64,000 nt of DNA from Bacteroidota bacterium (GTDB lineage: Bacteria > Bacteroidota > Bacteroidia > Bacteroidales > F082). Where the stretch lies: assembly GCA_018816765.1 (NCBI GenBank), contig JAHIUX010000011.1, forward strand, positions 1 to 64,000. Direction: 5' to 3'. The position numbers and the translations under genes are program-made. How positions within the stretch are numbered: position 1 is the first letter of the stretch; each line of letters begins with the position of its first letter. The notes beneath the pieces are model-generated. The model was not told the origin of the DNA. It worked only from the letters and a program-made list of their open reading frames with translations, and ran no database searches. This document shows, in pieces, positions 1 through 7,914 of the stretch.

Positions 1-383
1 CCGTAGGAGGGATATACGGATTCTACCCCGATCCGTTAGGCCAGGATATTTGGGTGATCAAGGTGGACAGCATGGGCTGCATCAATTTTGGTGATTGCTG
101 GGTAGGCGAAAAAGAGCAGCCACTGCCACAAAGCCAAACAACCACATTGTCCGTATACCCCAACCCTGCCAGGGACAGGATACAGCTTGGCTTCGGACCG
201 GGTGAACAGCTGCTGCCAAAAACCCTGAACCTTTTCGATAGTTTCGGGCGGCTGCAACGAAGCATCCATCTGGCCCTGGGCCAGTCAGATGCCGACATCA
301 GCAACCTTCCGCCGGGGGTGTATGTGGGCGTTGTGTCGGATGAAAGCGGATATGTGGGTAGTTCGAGGTTTGTTGTTTACTGA
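1..383 (+). CDS. T9SS type A sorting-domain protein, 3' end only
   Basis: Only the C-terminus of this gene is in the window; the reading frame is open from base 3 with no stop, so the start lies upstream. The last roughly 80 residues have the form of a type IX secretion C-terminal domain: the motif SVYPNPARDRIQLGF, then LNLFDSFGRLQR, then a PPGVYVGVV stretch, ending in SSRFVVY. In this family the domain directs the protein across the outer membrane and is removed or used for surface attachment. The upstream part seen here (DIWVIKVDSMGC) resembles the repeat end of PQQ- or propeller-like proteins that report DIWVIKLD, but too little is present to name the main domain. Confidence 0.8.
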   Translation, partial: VGGIYGFYPDPLGQDIWVIKVDSMGCINFGDCWVGEKEQPLPQSQTTTLSVYPNPARDRIQLGFGPGEQLLPKTLNLFDSFGRLQRSIHLALGQSDADISNLPPGVYVGVVSDESGYVGSSRFVVY

Positions 384-549
384 ACCTGACCGTATGATCA
401 GCAAAAAACGTTACAAAAGGTTCAGAATAACCTACTGACTATCACCGTTAAACACCCGTTTCAGCTATTACTTTCAAGCATCAATGCCAAAACATTTTGC
501 CCCCCATTCGCCGCAATTCTGATCAGTTTGGAACAATTTCCAACTTCGG

Positions 550-583
550 TTGTTTCCACTTTGGATAGAATGCTGTATTTTTG
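550..583 (+). promoter_or_regulatory. Bacteroidota-type promoter of ahcY
   Basis: TATTTTTG at 576-583 matches the -7 element TAnnTTTG used by the Bacteroidota primary sigma factor, with TTG at 550-552 as a candidate -33 element. It lies about 40 bases upstream of the ahcY start. The rest of the 384-624 gap shows no gene and no strong hairpin. Confidence 0.55.
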
Positions 584-624
584 CAGTCCGAACAAATTCA
601 TAATCAGAATAAACATCCATTTTA

Positions 625-2052
625 ATGAATCAAACGATGATTGAAAACGACCTCCAATACAAGGTGGCCGACATGAAACTGGCCTCCTGGGGTCGCAAAG
701 AAATTGAGATAGCCGAAAAAGAAATGCCGGGGCTGATGTCGCTGCGCAGCAAATTCGGCAAGGAAAAACCACTGAAAGGTGCCCGGATTTCGGGTTCGCT
801 TCACATGACCATTCAAACAGCTGTGCTGATTGAAACCCTTGTTGAACTGGGTGCCGAAGTCAGGTGGGCGAGTTGTAACATCTTTTCCACCCAGGACCAT
901 GCAGCCGCAGCCATAGCTGCTGCCGGTATCCCGGTGTTTGCCTGGAAAGGCGAGACCCTCGACGAATACTGGTGGTGCACCAAACAGGCCCTCACATTTG
1001 CCGAAGGCAAAGGCCCTGAATTGATTGTTGATGACGGTGGTGACGCTACCTTGTTGATTCATAAGGGATTTGACTGCGAAAAAAATCCTGACTTGCTTCA
1101 TGCTGCCACACACAACAGCGAAGAAAAAGCCCTGATGAAAGTGCTTAATGACACCTATACCGAAGATCCAAAACACTGGCACCGCACGGTTGAAAGCTGG
1201 GCCGGGGTTTCGGAAGAAACAACCACAGGCGTTCACCGTCTTTACCAGATGAAAGAAGCCGGCAAGCTGCTAGTACCGGCAATCAACGTGAATGATTCAG
1301 TAACCAAATCGAAATTTGATAACCTTTACGGCTGTCGCGAGTCACTTGCTGATGGCATTAAAAGGGCCACCGACGTCATGTTGGCTGGTAAAGTGTGTGT
1401 GGTGTTGGGTTATGGCGATGTGGGCAAAGGCTCAGCCAAATCGCTGAAAGCCTATGGCGCACGGGTCCTGGTGACCGAAATCGACCCCATTTGTGCCTTG
1501 CAGGCTGCCATGGAAGGCTTCGAAGTAACCACCATTGAAGATGCATTGGCTATTGGCAACATCTATGTGACCACCACCGGAAACAAGGATGTGATTACCC
1601 TGGAGCATATGCGGAAAATGAAAGACCAGAGTATCGTGTGCAACATTGGTCATTTCGACAACGAGATTCAGGTCAGTCAGCTGGACAATGACCCGACAGT
1701 GAAAAAAATGAACATCAAGCCACAGGTCGACAAATACACCTTCAGCACAGGCAATGCCATCTTCCTGCTGGCCGAAGGCCGCCTGGTTAACCTAGGTTGT
1801 GCCACAGGCCACCCCAGTTTTGTGATGAGTAACTCATTTACAAACCAAACACTGGCCCAGATTGACCTTTGGAAAAACAAGGGCAAATATGCGGTTGACG
1901 TATACCGCCTGCCAAAACACCTCGACGAAGAAGTGGCCCGCCTGCACCTTGAACAGATTGGCGTGAAACTTACGAAGCTTACCAAAGCGCAGGCTGAATA
2001 TCTCGGCGTTCCTGCAGAAGGACCATATAAACCTGATCATTACAGGTATTAA
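625..2052 (+). CDS. ahcY: Adenosylhomocysteinase
   Basis: This cytoplasmic enzyme reversibly hydrolyses S-adenosylhomocysteine to homocysteine and adenosine, clearing the product inhibitor of SAM-dependent methylation. The 475-residue length fits the long bacterial form with its internal insertion. Visible marks are the N-terminal [20 protein letters not shown], the substrate region [15 protein letters not shown], the NAD-binding Rossmann motif [10 protein letters not shown] at about residues 262-271, and the C-terminal KPDHYRY tail whose lysine and tyrosine close the NAD site of the neighbouring subunit. The ATG at 625 is used; an in-frame ATG at 637 is an alternative. The gene is monocistronic, with its own promoter and a strong terminator. 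Confidence 0.97.
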   Translation: MNQTMIENDLQYKVADMKLASWGRKEIEIAEKEMPGLMSLRSKFGKEKPLKGARISGSLHMTIQTAVLIETLVELGAEVRWASCNIFSTQDHAAAAIAAAGIPVFAWKGETLDEYWWCTKQALTFAEGKGPELIVDDGGDATLLIHKGFDCEKNPDLLHAATHNSEEKALMKVLNDTYTEDPKHWHRTVESWAGVSEETTTGVHRLYQMKEAGKLLVPAINVNDSVTKSKFDNLYGCRESLADGIKRATDVMLAGKVCVVLGYGDVGKGSAKSLKAYGARVLVTEIDPICALQAAMEGFEVTTIEDALAIGNIYVTTTGNKDVITLEHMRKMKDQSIVCNIGHFDNEIQVSQLDNDPTVKKMNIKPQVDKYTFSTGNAIFLLAEGRLVNLGCATGHPSFVMSNSFTNQTLAQIDLWKNKGKYAVDVYRLPKHLDEEVARLHLEQIGVKLTKLTKAQAEYLGVPAEGPYKPDHYRY

Positions 2053-2060
2053 TAAAACCC

Positions 2061-2092
2061 AAAAAAAGCACCTTTCGCAAGGTGCTTTTTTT
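2061..2092. terminator. Bidirectional intrinsic terminator after ahcY
   Basis: A perfect 7-bp stem GCACCTT/AAGGTGC (2068-2074 and 2079-2085) with loop TCGC is followed by seven T and preceded by seven A. It can therefore stop ahcY on the plus strand and the convergent lipoprotein gene on the minus strand. Confidence 0.9.
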
Positions 2093-2127
2093 ATGCTTTG
2101 TAACCGGGCACAACAATATGTCAGGCA

Positions 2128-2170
2128 ATTAACCCATATTACGCATTGGGAATGCGTAACCGGCTAATTG
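2128..2170. repeat. 43-bp dispersed repeat, copy A, with perfect hairpin
   Basis: This copy aligns over 43 bases with 2665-2707, with about 8 differences. Its core is a perfect palindrome ACGCATT-GGG-AATGCGT at 2141-2157. It overlaps the stop codon of the minus-strand gene that the two copies bracket. Confidence 0.65.
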
Positions 2171-2640
2171 AAAATCCGTAACAGCTGTCCGTTATAAACG
2201 GTATGATAGGCAATCAGCGGGTATTTTCCCTCGCCTTCGAAGATGCTCCCGTTCAGGATCTGGTAGGCAGTGTTGGTGCAGGTATCCTGCACAAATGGGA
2301 AGTACTCGTCAACCAACAATCGCGTACAATTGCCCTGGTCGTTGCAGCAGCGGTCGGGATTGTTTGGCGGAAACCGGTCATACGCCACAAACTCATCGAT
2401 GCCCATGCGGTAAACGATTAATCCGCGGCTCGGCGGCTCGGCCGTCAGGTACATCCATCCGCCCACCGTGTTCAATTCCTGGTAAAAGGTCGAGTTCGGG
2501 TCGATGGTTACATTAATAAATACGGCCGGAATATTCGGATTCACTTCTTCTTTATGGCATGATCCGGTCAGCAATACCAACATCAGGCTGACAAACAGCA
2601 ACAAAGCTAATTTTCCGGACAACAAAAACCACCTTTCCAT
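2164..2640 (-). CDS. Rieske-fold-like lipoprotein lacking iron-sulfur ligands
   Basis: The 158-residue protein starts at the ATG at 2640, which gives a clean lipoprotein signal: MERW, a hydrophobic stretch, then the lipobox LLTGSC, so it should be lipid-anchored. Longer starts would be translated through the flanking repeat and are rejected. The mature part reads NTVGGWMYLTAEPPSRGLIVYR, MGIDEFVAYDRFPP, and a closing YPLIAYHTVYNGQLLRIFN; this order resembles Bacteroidota lipoproteins related to Rieske domains. The canonical CxH and CxxH cluster ligands are not present. Several cysteines (CC, CT, CT) could instead form disulfides. The fold assignment is inference; the lipoprotein call is firm. 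Confidence 0.6.
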   Translation of the reverse strand: MERWFLLSGKLALLLFVSLMLVLLTGSCHKEEVNPNIPAVFINVTIDPNSTFYQELNTVGGWMYLTAEPPSRGLIVYRMGIDEFVAYDRFPPNNPDRCCNDQGNCTRLLVDEYFPFVQDTCTNTAYQILNGSIFEGEGKYPLIAYHTVYNGQLLRIFN

Positions 2641-2664
2641 AGTCCAATTCGTTTGGTTTGCAAC

Positions 2665-2707
2665 ATTAACCCAAATTCCGCAATGGGAATGCATAATCCC
2701 CTAAATG
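2665..2707. repeat. 43-bp dispersed repeat, copy B, imperfect hairpin
   Basis: This is the second copy of the element at 2128-2170, in the same orientation, located just upstream of the minus-strand lipoprotein gene. Its core GCAAT-GGG-AATGC carries one mismatch in the stem compared with copy A. Confidence 0.65.
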
Positions 2708-2815
2708 TTTGTAATTCAGTTCGCCAGGGCAAACTTCAAACAAACTTTATGTCGGGATTACCCCAACTAAATCAGATAGTTCGGCTTTCAAGCCTCCTAC
2801 TGATTAATTTGGGAT

Positions 2816-2851
2816 TAACGTAAGATTAGCGATAAAATTACGTTATTTTTG
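2816..2851 (+). promoter_or_regulatory. Promoter with perfect inverted repeat (candidate operator)
   Basis: TATTTTTG at 2844-2851 is a Bacteroidota -7 element 28 bases upstream of the lipoprotein start. A perfect 8-bp inverted repeat, TAACGTAA at 2816-2823 and TTACGTTA at 2838-2845, spans the spacer and touches the -7 box. This suggests control by a dimeric regulator. The rest of the 2708-2815 gap shows nothing. Confidence 0.5.
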
Positions 2852-2878
2852 CTCGTTAGTCATAAGTTGCCAACAAAG

Positions 2879-3169
2879 ATGATCAATAAACCCGTCAATT
2901 ACATTAGGCTGATCGTTTTGATCATGACGATGTTGACTGCGCAATCCTGTGCCACAAACAAGGCCACTGAATCGCGCAAGGAAGCAGAAAAAAAAGAAGC
3001 TGCTGAGGCAAAAGAAATGGATAAGCAGTACGAAGTTGATGTGAGCAATCATTTCAAGATGCAGTCGAAATCGACAAAGAAGATGATGAAAAAAGCCCGT
3101 AAGCATCATAACAATTTGAACAGATACAAGAAGCGTTCGTGGTTCAGGCGTGTTTTCGACAGTGATTAA
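2879..3169 (+). CDS. Small basic lipoprotein, unknown function
   Basis: The 96-residue product begins at the ATG at 2879, about 28 bases after the -7 promoter element. An upstream TTG at 2849 overlaps that element and is rejected. The N-terminus is a lipoprotein signal peptide with lipobox TAQSC at about residue 22. The mature protein is highly charged: an acidic/basic segment KEAEKKEAAEAKEMDK, then lysine- and arginine-rich KKMMKKARKHHNN and a basic tail KKRSWFRRVFDSD. The charge pattern could contact peptidoglycan or anionic surface polymers, but no known domain is recognised. It lies 14 bases upstream of the sensor kinase and is probably co-transcribed with it. Confidence 0.7.
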   Translation: MINKPVNYIRLIVLIMTMLTAQSCATNKATESRKEAEKKEAAEAKEMDKQYEVDVSNHFKMQSKSTKKMMKKARKHHNNLNRYKKRSWFRRVFDSD

Positions 3170-3183
3170 CCGAAACCCCAGGC

Positions 3184-6100
3184 ATGAAAAGCAGTCGTAG
3201 CTTCCCGTTCTTACTGTTGTTGCTGATCGTGGGTCAGTCAACGCTGCTGAAAGCCCAGCACCAGTCTGGACTGTTATTTAAACGCATACTTTCCGAAAAC
3301 AACACCATAGCCAAAGGCCTGAGTCAAAACTCGATATACTCCATATTGCAGGACAGCGATGGTTTCATGTGGATCGGCACCTGGGATGGACTGAACAAAT
3401 ACGATGGTTACCAATTTACCATTTACAACAACGAAACCGGTTTAAGCAACGAAACCATCAGGACCTTGTACCAGGATGGCCACAAATTATGGATTGGAAC
3501 CGAAAACGGATTAAACACCCTTGACCTTGAAACCGCCCAGGTGAAGGTTTACCTCAGCGAAAAAACTGACAGCACTTCCCTTTCAAACAACTGGGTGAAC
3601 CATATTTTTAAGGACCATCTGGGCAGAATCTGGATTTGTACAGCCAGTGGCCTGAACGAGTATATTCCTGAAACAGATCAATTTAAACAAATTTTTAACA
3701 GCAATTACAGCAATCCGCTCCGCAGTAACCATTTCAATATGATATGTCAGGACAGCCTGAACAATTACTGGATTGCAACAAACTACGGACTGATTCAATA
3801 CCAGACAGAGAACCGTCGGCTGACGCGTTATTTTAACAAACCCAACGATCCGAAAAGCTTGCCCGACAATATGGTGAACCAGGTTGTGTGCGACCCTTCG
3901 GGTAAGATATGGGTTGGCACCAAAAACGGACTGACTTTGCTCGACCCTGCAACGGGTTTGTTCTCGGCCACCTATTACAATTGCGCTTTCGGCAGTCAGC
4001 TTGGCGGTGTTGAAATTAAAAGCCTGCTGTTCGAAAACAACCAGGGCTTATGGGTTGGCACAGGTGGTCAGGGGCTGTATTATATTTCGCACCTCAACCC
4101 GACGGTTACTCACTATGCGCATGACAACAACAACCTTTACAGCCTGAGCGACAACAGGGTCCAGTCGATTTACATCGATCAGCACAATGTGATATGGGCA
4201 GGCACCTTCAACGGATTGAATAAAATTGACCGTAACGCGCCCAAATTCAAGCTTGGCCGAAACAATCCGGAAGAACCAAACTCCTTATTGAACAATGCCG
4301 TTTGGGATTTTCTTGAAATCAGCCCCGGAATCATCTGGATGGCTACCGACAAAGGCATCAGTGTGTTCGACAAACACAAGCGTACCTATCATAATATTGA
4401 TGCTGCCCACAATCCGCATCAATTGCCTGTTTACCTCACCAGGTCGCTTTACCTTGATGCGCAGGACGTTGTATGGATTGGCACCCGCGACAATGGCCTT
4501 TACCGATATGATCGGCGGGAGGGGAAAACACGTCATTTTCAGCACATCGAAATTGACTCCACTTCCCTGAGCAACGACTATGTGCTTAAAGTGATCAGGG
4601 ACAAACAAGGCCAGCTTTGGGTTGCCACTGAATCCGGGCTCAACAAGATGCAGGAGAAATCTGCTCGCTTCAGGCGCTATGTTCAAAACGACCTGAAAAT
4701 GGGTAGCATCGCCCATAATTATATCTACGACTTATTCAATGACCGCCAGGGGAAGCTCTGGGTAGCCACGGCCGACGGTCTGATGAGCTATCATCCGGAA
4801 AACGATGGGTTTACCGTGTTCAGACTTCCCAAAGCGCTGTTGAAGGACAGCCTTTCGCAGAACAACAAGTTTTTTTCGATCAATGAAGACAAGCAGGGCA
4901 TGTTTTGGATCGGCACACGTGGAGGCGGGCTCGTGTGTTTTGATCCGTCAAACGCATCATTTACCCTGTTCGATGAAAGCGATGGTTTGCCCGGCAACCT
5001 TATTTACGGCGCCATACAGGATCACCAGGGCAATTACTGGGCCACCTCAAACTGGGGCATTTCGCGCATAAACTACCGCGACAAAAGCGTTCTGAATTAT
5101 GACGTTAATGATGGCCTGCAGGGCAACGAGTTTAACCTGAACGCAATCATGCTGGCTAGCGACGGAGAAGTGTATGTTGGCGGCATGAATGGATTCAATA
5201 GCTTCTACCCTGAAGAAATCGTGCAGAACAAGCGGCCACCAGCCGTGAGGATTACGGCTTTTCGTAAGTTCAATGTTATTCAGCCGGTAAAGCTTAAATC
5301 GGGCGATCAGGTGAAATTGCGTTACGACGACAATTACTTTTCATTTGAATTTGCGGCCCTTGACTTTCGCAATCCGCAGAAAAACAAATTCCGGTATATG
5401 CTCGAAAACTATGATGATGGCTGGATTGAGCGCAATGCCGAAAAGCGGTTTGCCGAGTACGCCCGTGTGAAACCCGGAAAATACACCTTCAGGGTGGTGG
5501 CTTCAAATTGCGATGGTTACTGGAACAACGAAGGCATCAGCATTCAGATCGTGATTTCACCTCCCTGGTGGGCCAACCGGATATTTCAGTTTGCGGCTGC
5601 AGTGCTCGTCATTGCAGCAGTGTTTCTGTCCATTCAGCTGCGCATAAGGGTATTGCACCGCAAGCACGAAAACGAAAAGAAATACCTCTCACTCGAAAAA
5701 CAAATGTTTGAGTTGGAGCAAAAGGCGCTACAACTTCAGATGAATCCCCATTTTCTGTTCAACTCACTTAACAGCATTCAGGGTTTTGTGGTGAACAACG
5801 ACATCGACAATGCCATCCATTATTTATCGAAGTTTTCGCAGCTGATGCGCCGGACGCTCAGTAACTCCAGAGAGAGTTTCATCCCCTTAAGTGATGAAAT
5901 ACAGGCGTTGGAACTCTATCTCGACATTGAAAAGCTACGCTTTGTGGATAAGTTCGACTATTTCATCCGCATCGATCCGGCCATCGACGAAGGATTTCTC
6001 GAAATTCCGCCGATGATCCTGCAGCCTTATGTTGAAAATGCCGTTATCCATGGCTTGATGCACAGTCCGCGCAAGGGCCATTTGCTGATCGAGTTCACAT

Positions 6101-6345
6101 TAGTGGGCGACGACCTGCTCTGTGTGGTTCAGGATGATGGCATCGGGCGCGAAAAGGCCGCAGAAATCAGGAGTCAGTCGGGCATCGAACGGGTATCGCA
6201 GGGCATGACCATCACCGGGGAGCGCCTCGAGATTTTAAACCAATACTCGAACCAGCGCTACGAAGTGAAGGTGATAGACCTTACCGACAAGGCCGGCCAA
6301 CCGAAGGGTACTCGCGTCGAAATCATCATGCATTATAAGGAATAA
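3184..6345 (+). CDS. Propeller/Y_Y_Y sensor histidine kinase (LytS type)
   Basis: This 1053-residue inner-membrane kinase starts with a signal peptide (about residues 1-25), then a periplasmic region of some 14 two-component-regulator propeller blades, seen as repeated motifs such as MWIGTWDGLNKYDGYQF and KLWIGTENGLNTLDL. A Y_Y_Y domain follows at roughly 710-790, one membrane helix at 795-820, and a coiled coil. The cytoplasmic part is a LytS-type His_kinase with QMNPHFLFNSLNSIQ (phosphoacceptor His856), followed by an ATPase domain with ILQPYVENAVIHG and DDGIGR. The layout matches periplasmic ligand sensing, as in hybrid two-component systems of Bacteroidota, but here the output is a separate LytTR regulator encoded next door at 6426. 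The ligand is unknown. Confidence 0.92.
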   Translation: MKSSRSFPFLLLLLIVGQSTLLKAQHQSGLLFKRILSENNTIAKGLSQNSIYSILQDSDGFMWIGTWDGLNKYDGYQFTIYNNETGLSNETIRTLYQDGHKLWIGTENGLNTLDLETAQVKVYLSEKTDSTSLSNNWVNHIFKDHLGRIWICTASGLNEYIPETDQFKQIFNSNYSNPLRSNHFNMICQDSLNNYWIATNYGLIQYQTENRRLTRYFNKPNDPKSLPDNMVNQVVCDPSGKIWVGTKNGLTLLDPATGLFSATYYNCAFGSQLGGVEIKSLLFENNQGLWVGTGGQGLYYISHLNPTVTHYAHDNNNLYSLSDNRVQSIYIDQHNVIWAGTFNGLNKIDRNAPKFKLGRNNPEEPNSLLNNAVWDFLEISPGIIWMATDKGISVFDKHKRTYHNIDAAHNPHQLPVYLTRSLYLDAQDVVWIGTRDNGLYRYDRREGKTRHFQHIEIDSTSLSNDYVLKVIRDKQGQLWVATESGLNKMQEKSARFRRYVQNDLKMGSIAHNYIYDLFNDRQGKLWVATADGLMSYHPENDGFTVFRLPKALLKDSLSQNNKFFSINEDKQGMFWIGTRGGGLVCFDPSNASFTLFDESDGLPGNLIYGAIQDHQGNYWATSNWGISRINYRDKSVLNYDVNDGLQGNEFNLNAIMLASDGEVYVGGMNGFNSFYPEEIVQNKRPPAVRITAFRKFNVIQPVKLKSGDQVKLRYDDNYFSFEFAALDFRNPQKNKFRYMLENYDDGWIERNAEKRFAEYARVKPGKYTFRVVASNCDGYWNNEGISIQIVISPPWWANRIFQFAAAVLVIAAVFLSIQLRIRVLHRKHENEKKYLSLEKQMFELEQKALQLQMNPHFLFNSLNSIQGFVVNNDIDNAIHYLSKFSQLMRRTLSNSRESFIPLSDEIQALELYLDIEKLRFVDKFDYFIRIDPAIDEGFLEIPPMILQPYVENAVIHGLMHSPRKGHLLIEFTLVGDDLLCVVQDDGIGREKAAEIRSQSGIERVSQGMTITGERLEILNQYSNQRYEVKVIDLTDKAGQPKGTRVEIIMHYKE

Positions 6346-6369
6346 GCCATCAAACCGTCAAAGCATGAT

Positions 6370-6377
6370 TATCTTTG
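6370..6377 (+). promoter_or_regulatory. -7 promoter element of the LytTR regulator gene
   Basis: TATCTTTG at 6370-6377 matches TAnnTTTG and lies 48 bases upstream of the regulator start, so the regulator can be transcribed independently of the kinase gene. Confidence 0.5.
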
Positions 6378-6425
6378 CGATGGCCATACAACACCAAAAA
6401 AAAATCGTTCTCCAAAAAAATTCAC

Positions 6426-7175
6426 ATGATCCGTTGCGTAATTGTCGAAGACGAGCCTAAATCGCGGGAAACCCTCAGGGGGCTCATTAACCGTTTCTGT
6501 AATGATGTGATGATCTGTGCCGAAGCCGACGGGGTGATATCAGGGTTGGCAGCCATCAGGCAACACCAGCCTGACCTTGTTTTTCTCGACATCGAAATGC
6601 CCGATGGCAGCGGCTTTAAGCTGCTCGAGAAATTCGACGAAATTGATTTTGAAGTTGTTTTCACCACTGCCTTCGAGCAATTCGCCATCAAAGCCATCCG
6701 TTTTGCAGCACTCGATTACCTGCTGAAACCCATTTCGCCCGATGAGCTTGTTGTTGCCGTGGACAAGGTCAAGCAGCTCAAATCGAAAAAACACAACCAG
6801 AAAAATATTGAAGTCCTGATCAGCAATATGCGTCCGGGTGCCCTCGAGTCGAAAAAAATTGTGTTGTCGACCCTGGAGAAAATCCATGTCGTCGAAATAG
6901 ACAACATCATCCGCTGCGAATCGGATAACTACTACACCCATTTCTATTTCACCGACAAGTCGCACCTGTTGATCAGCAAAACGCTGAAAGATGTTGAAAG
7001 CCTGCTCGAAGGGAGCAGTTTTATCAGGCCGCACAAATCGCACCTGATCAACATCCGCATGATCCGAAACTATTCGCGCGATGAGGGTGGCATGATTACG
7101 CTCACCGATGGCAACAAAATACCGGTATCGCGCCGCAAGCGCGAAAAAATCCTCGAAATCATCAACAGCCTTTGA
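6426..7175 (+). CDS. LytTR-family response regulator
   Basis: The 249-residue protein has an N-terminal receiver domain (MIRCVIVEDEP, phospho-acceptor in VFLDIEMPDGSG at Asp55, switch region FTTAFEQFAIKAI and LLKPISPDEL with its conserved lysine). A C-terminal LytTR DNA-binding domain follows (EIDNIIRCESDNYYTHFYF, SFIRPHKSHLINIRMI, IPVSRRKREKI). It is the partner of the LytS-type kinase immediately upstream. The ATG at 6426 gives the standard receiver start; the longer TTG-started frame from 6375 begins inside the promoter and is rejected. Its targets cannot be read from this window, though the envelope genes downstream are plausible candidates. Confidence 0.95.
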   Translation: MIRCVIVEDEPKSRETLRGLINRFCNDVMICAEADGVISGLAAIRQHQPDLVFLDIEMPDGSGFKLLEKFDEIDFEVVFTTAFEQFAIKAIRFAALDYLLKPISPDELVVAVDKVKQLKSKKHNQKNIEVLISNMRPGALESKKIVLSTLEKIHVVEIDNIIRCESDNYYTHFYFTDKSHLLISKTLKDVESLLEGSSFIRPHKSHLINIRMIRNYSRDEGGMITLTDGNKIPVSRRKREKILEIINSL

Positions 7176-7261
7176 AGCAGGTCAAAATTGTTTTCCACTC
7201 TGTTACAAATCCTTAAACTTGCCGAAAAAAGCCGTTTTCTTTTTTTTTCAGCCTGACTTTG

Positions 7262-7269
7262 TATATTTG
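7262..7269 (+). promoter_or_regulatory. -7 promoter element before small membrane protein
   Basis: TATATTTG at 7262-7269 fits TAnnTTTG, 40 bases upstream of the ATG at 7310. Confidence 0.45.
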
Positions 7270-7309
7270 ACTACTTTTAACCTCCCAAACCAGTTAGGGT
7301 TAACTGCCT

Positions 7310-7786
7310 ATGGAAGATTATTTTTACATTGTTGTCGGTATCTTATGGATTGTTTTTTCCGTAGTCAAGGCTACGCGAAACAAACGTCAGCTGACCGGTC
7401 AGCCGCCGCAGAAGCAGGCTGATCAGCCTGGCAGCAGGTCGATCCTCGAAGACGTTCTGAACGACTTACTCGAGGTTGAGAAGCGCAAACCTGTGGTTGT
7501 GAATGAAACAACACAAGAGGTGATGCCGGAAACCGACTACACTTCACTGGAAGAAAACCCACCACTGTATGGGCAATATACGGGCGTGCCAGAAGAAACC
7601 TTACAGCCTGTGCTCGAATCGGAGTATTCGATGGAAGAAGACAAAACCCCGCAACCATTAACACAAAAATATTTTACCGAAAAGGAAGAGGCAATTCAGG
7701 ATGATTGGTATGAATTGAGAAAAGCCCACTTTGACCTTAAAAAAGCCGTGATTTATTCCGCCATTTTACAGCGTCCTTACGCTTAA
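7310..7786 (+). CDS. Single-pass membrane protein, unknown function
   Basis: The 158-residue protein starts with one membrane helix (MEDYFYIVVGILWIVFSVVK) followed directly by positive residues (KATRNKRQ), so the rest should be cytoplasmic. The middle is acidic and low in complexity (glutamate- and proline-rich), and the C-terminus DWYELRKAHFDLKKAVIYSA is a likely amphipathic helix ending in ILQRPYA. Short proteins with this layout and a closing AVIYSAILQRPY-like end are common and uncharacterised in Bacteroidota. It has its own promoter and stands upstream of the TonB receptor gene. No function is proposed. Confidence 0.75.
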   Translation: MEDYFYIVVGILWIVFSVVKATRNKRQLTGQPPQKQADQPGSRSILEDVLNDLLEVEKRKPVVVNETTQEVMPETDYTSLEENPPLYGQYTGVPEETLQPVLESEYSMEEDKTPQPLTQKYFTEKEEAIQDDWYELRKAHFDLKKAVIYSAILQRPYA

Positions 7787-7914
7787 GGAATTGCTTGGTA
7801 TAAATGAACTTTTTTAAGATCGGGCAGGCGAATTTCTTGTTGGATAAACTGAATTGTTTTTATCTTTACCGGCCTTTAACGCATAAAGAGTAGTAGAACA
7901 TAAATTTACACGGT

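Noticed and set aside
404-440. Possible hairpin AGGTT/AACCT after the first gene
   Set aside because: The stem is 5 bp without a T-run and is expected by chance.
2641-2694. Upstream extension of the minus-strand lipoprotein frame
   Set aside because: These codons are the translated 43-bp repeat; starting at 2640 gives a proper lipoprotein signal peptide.
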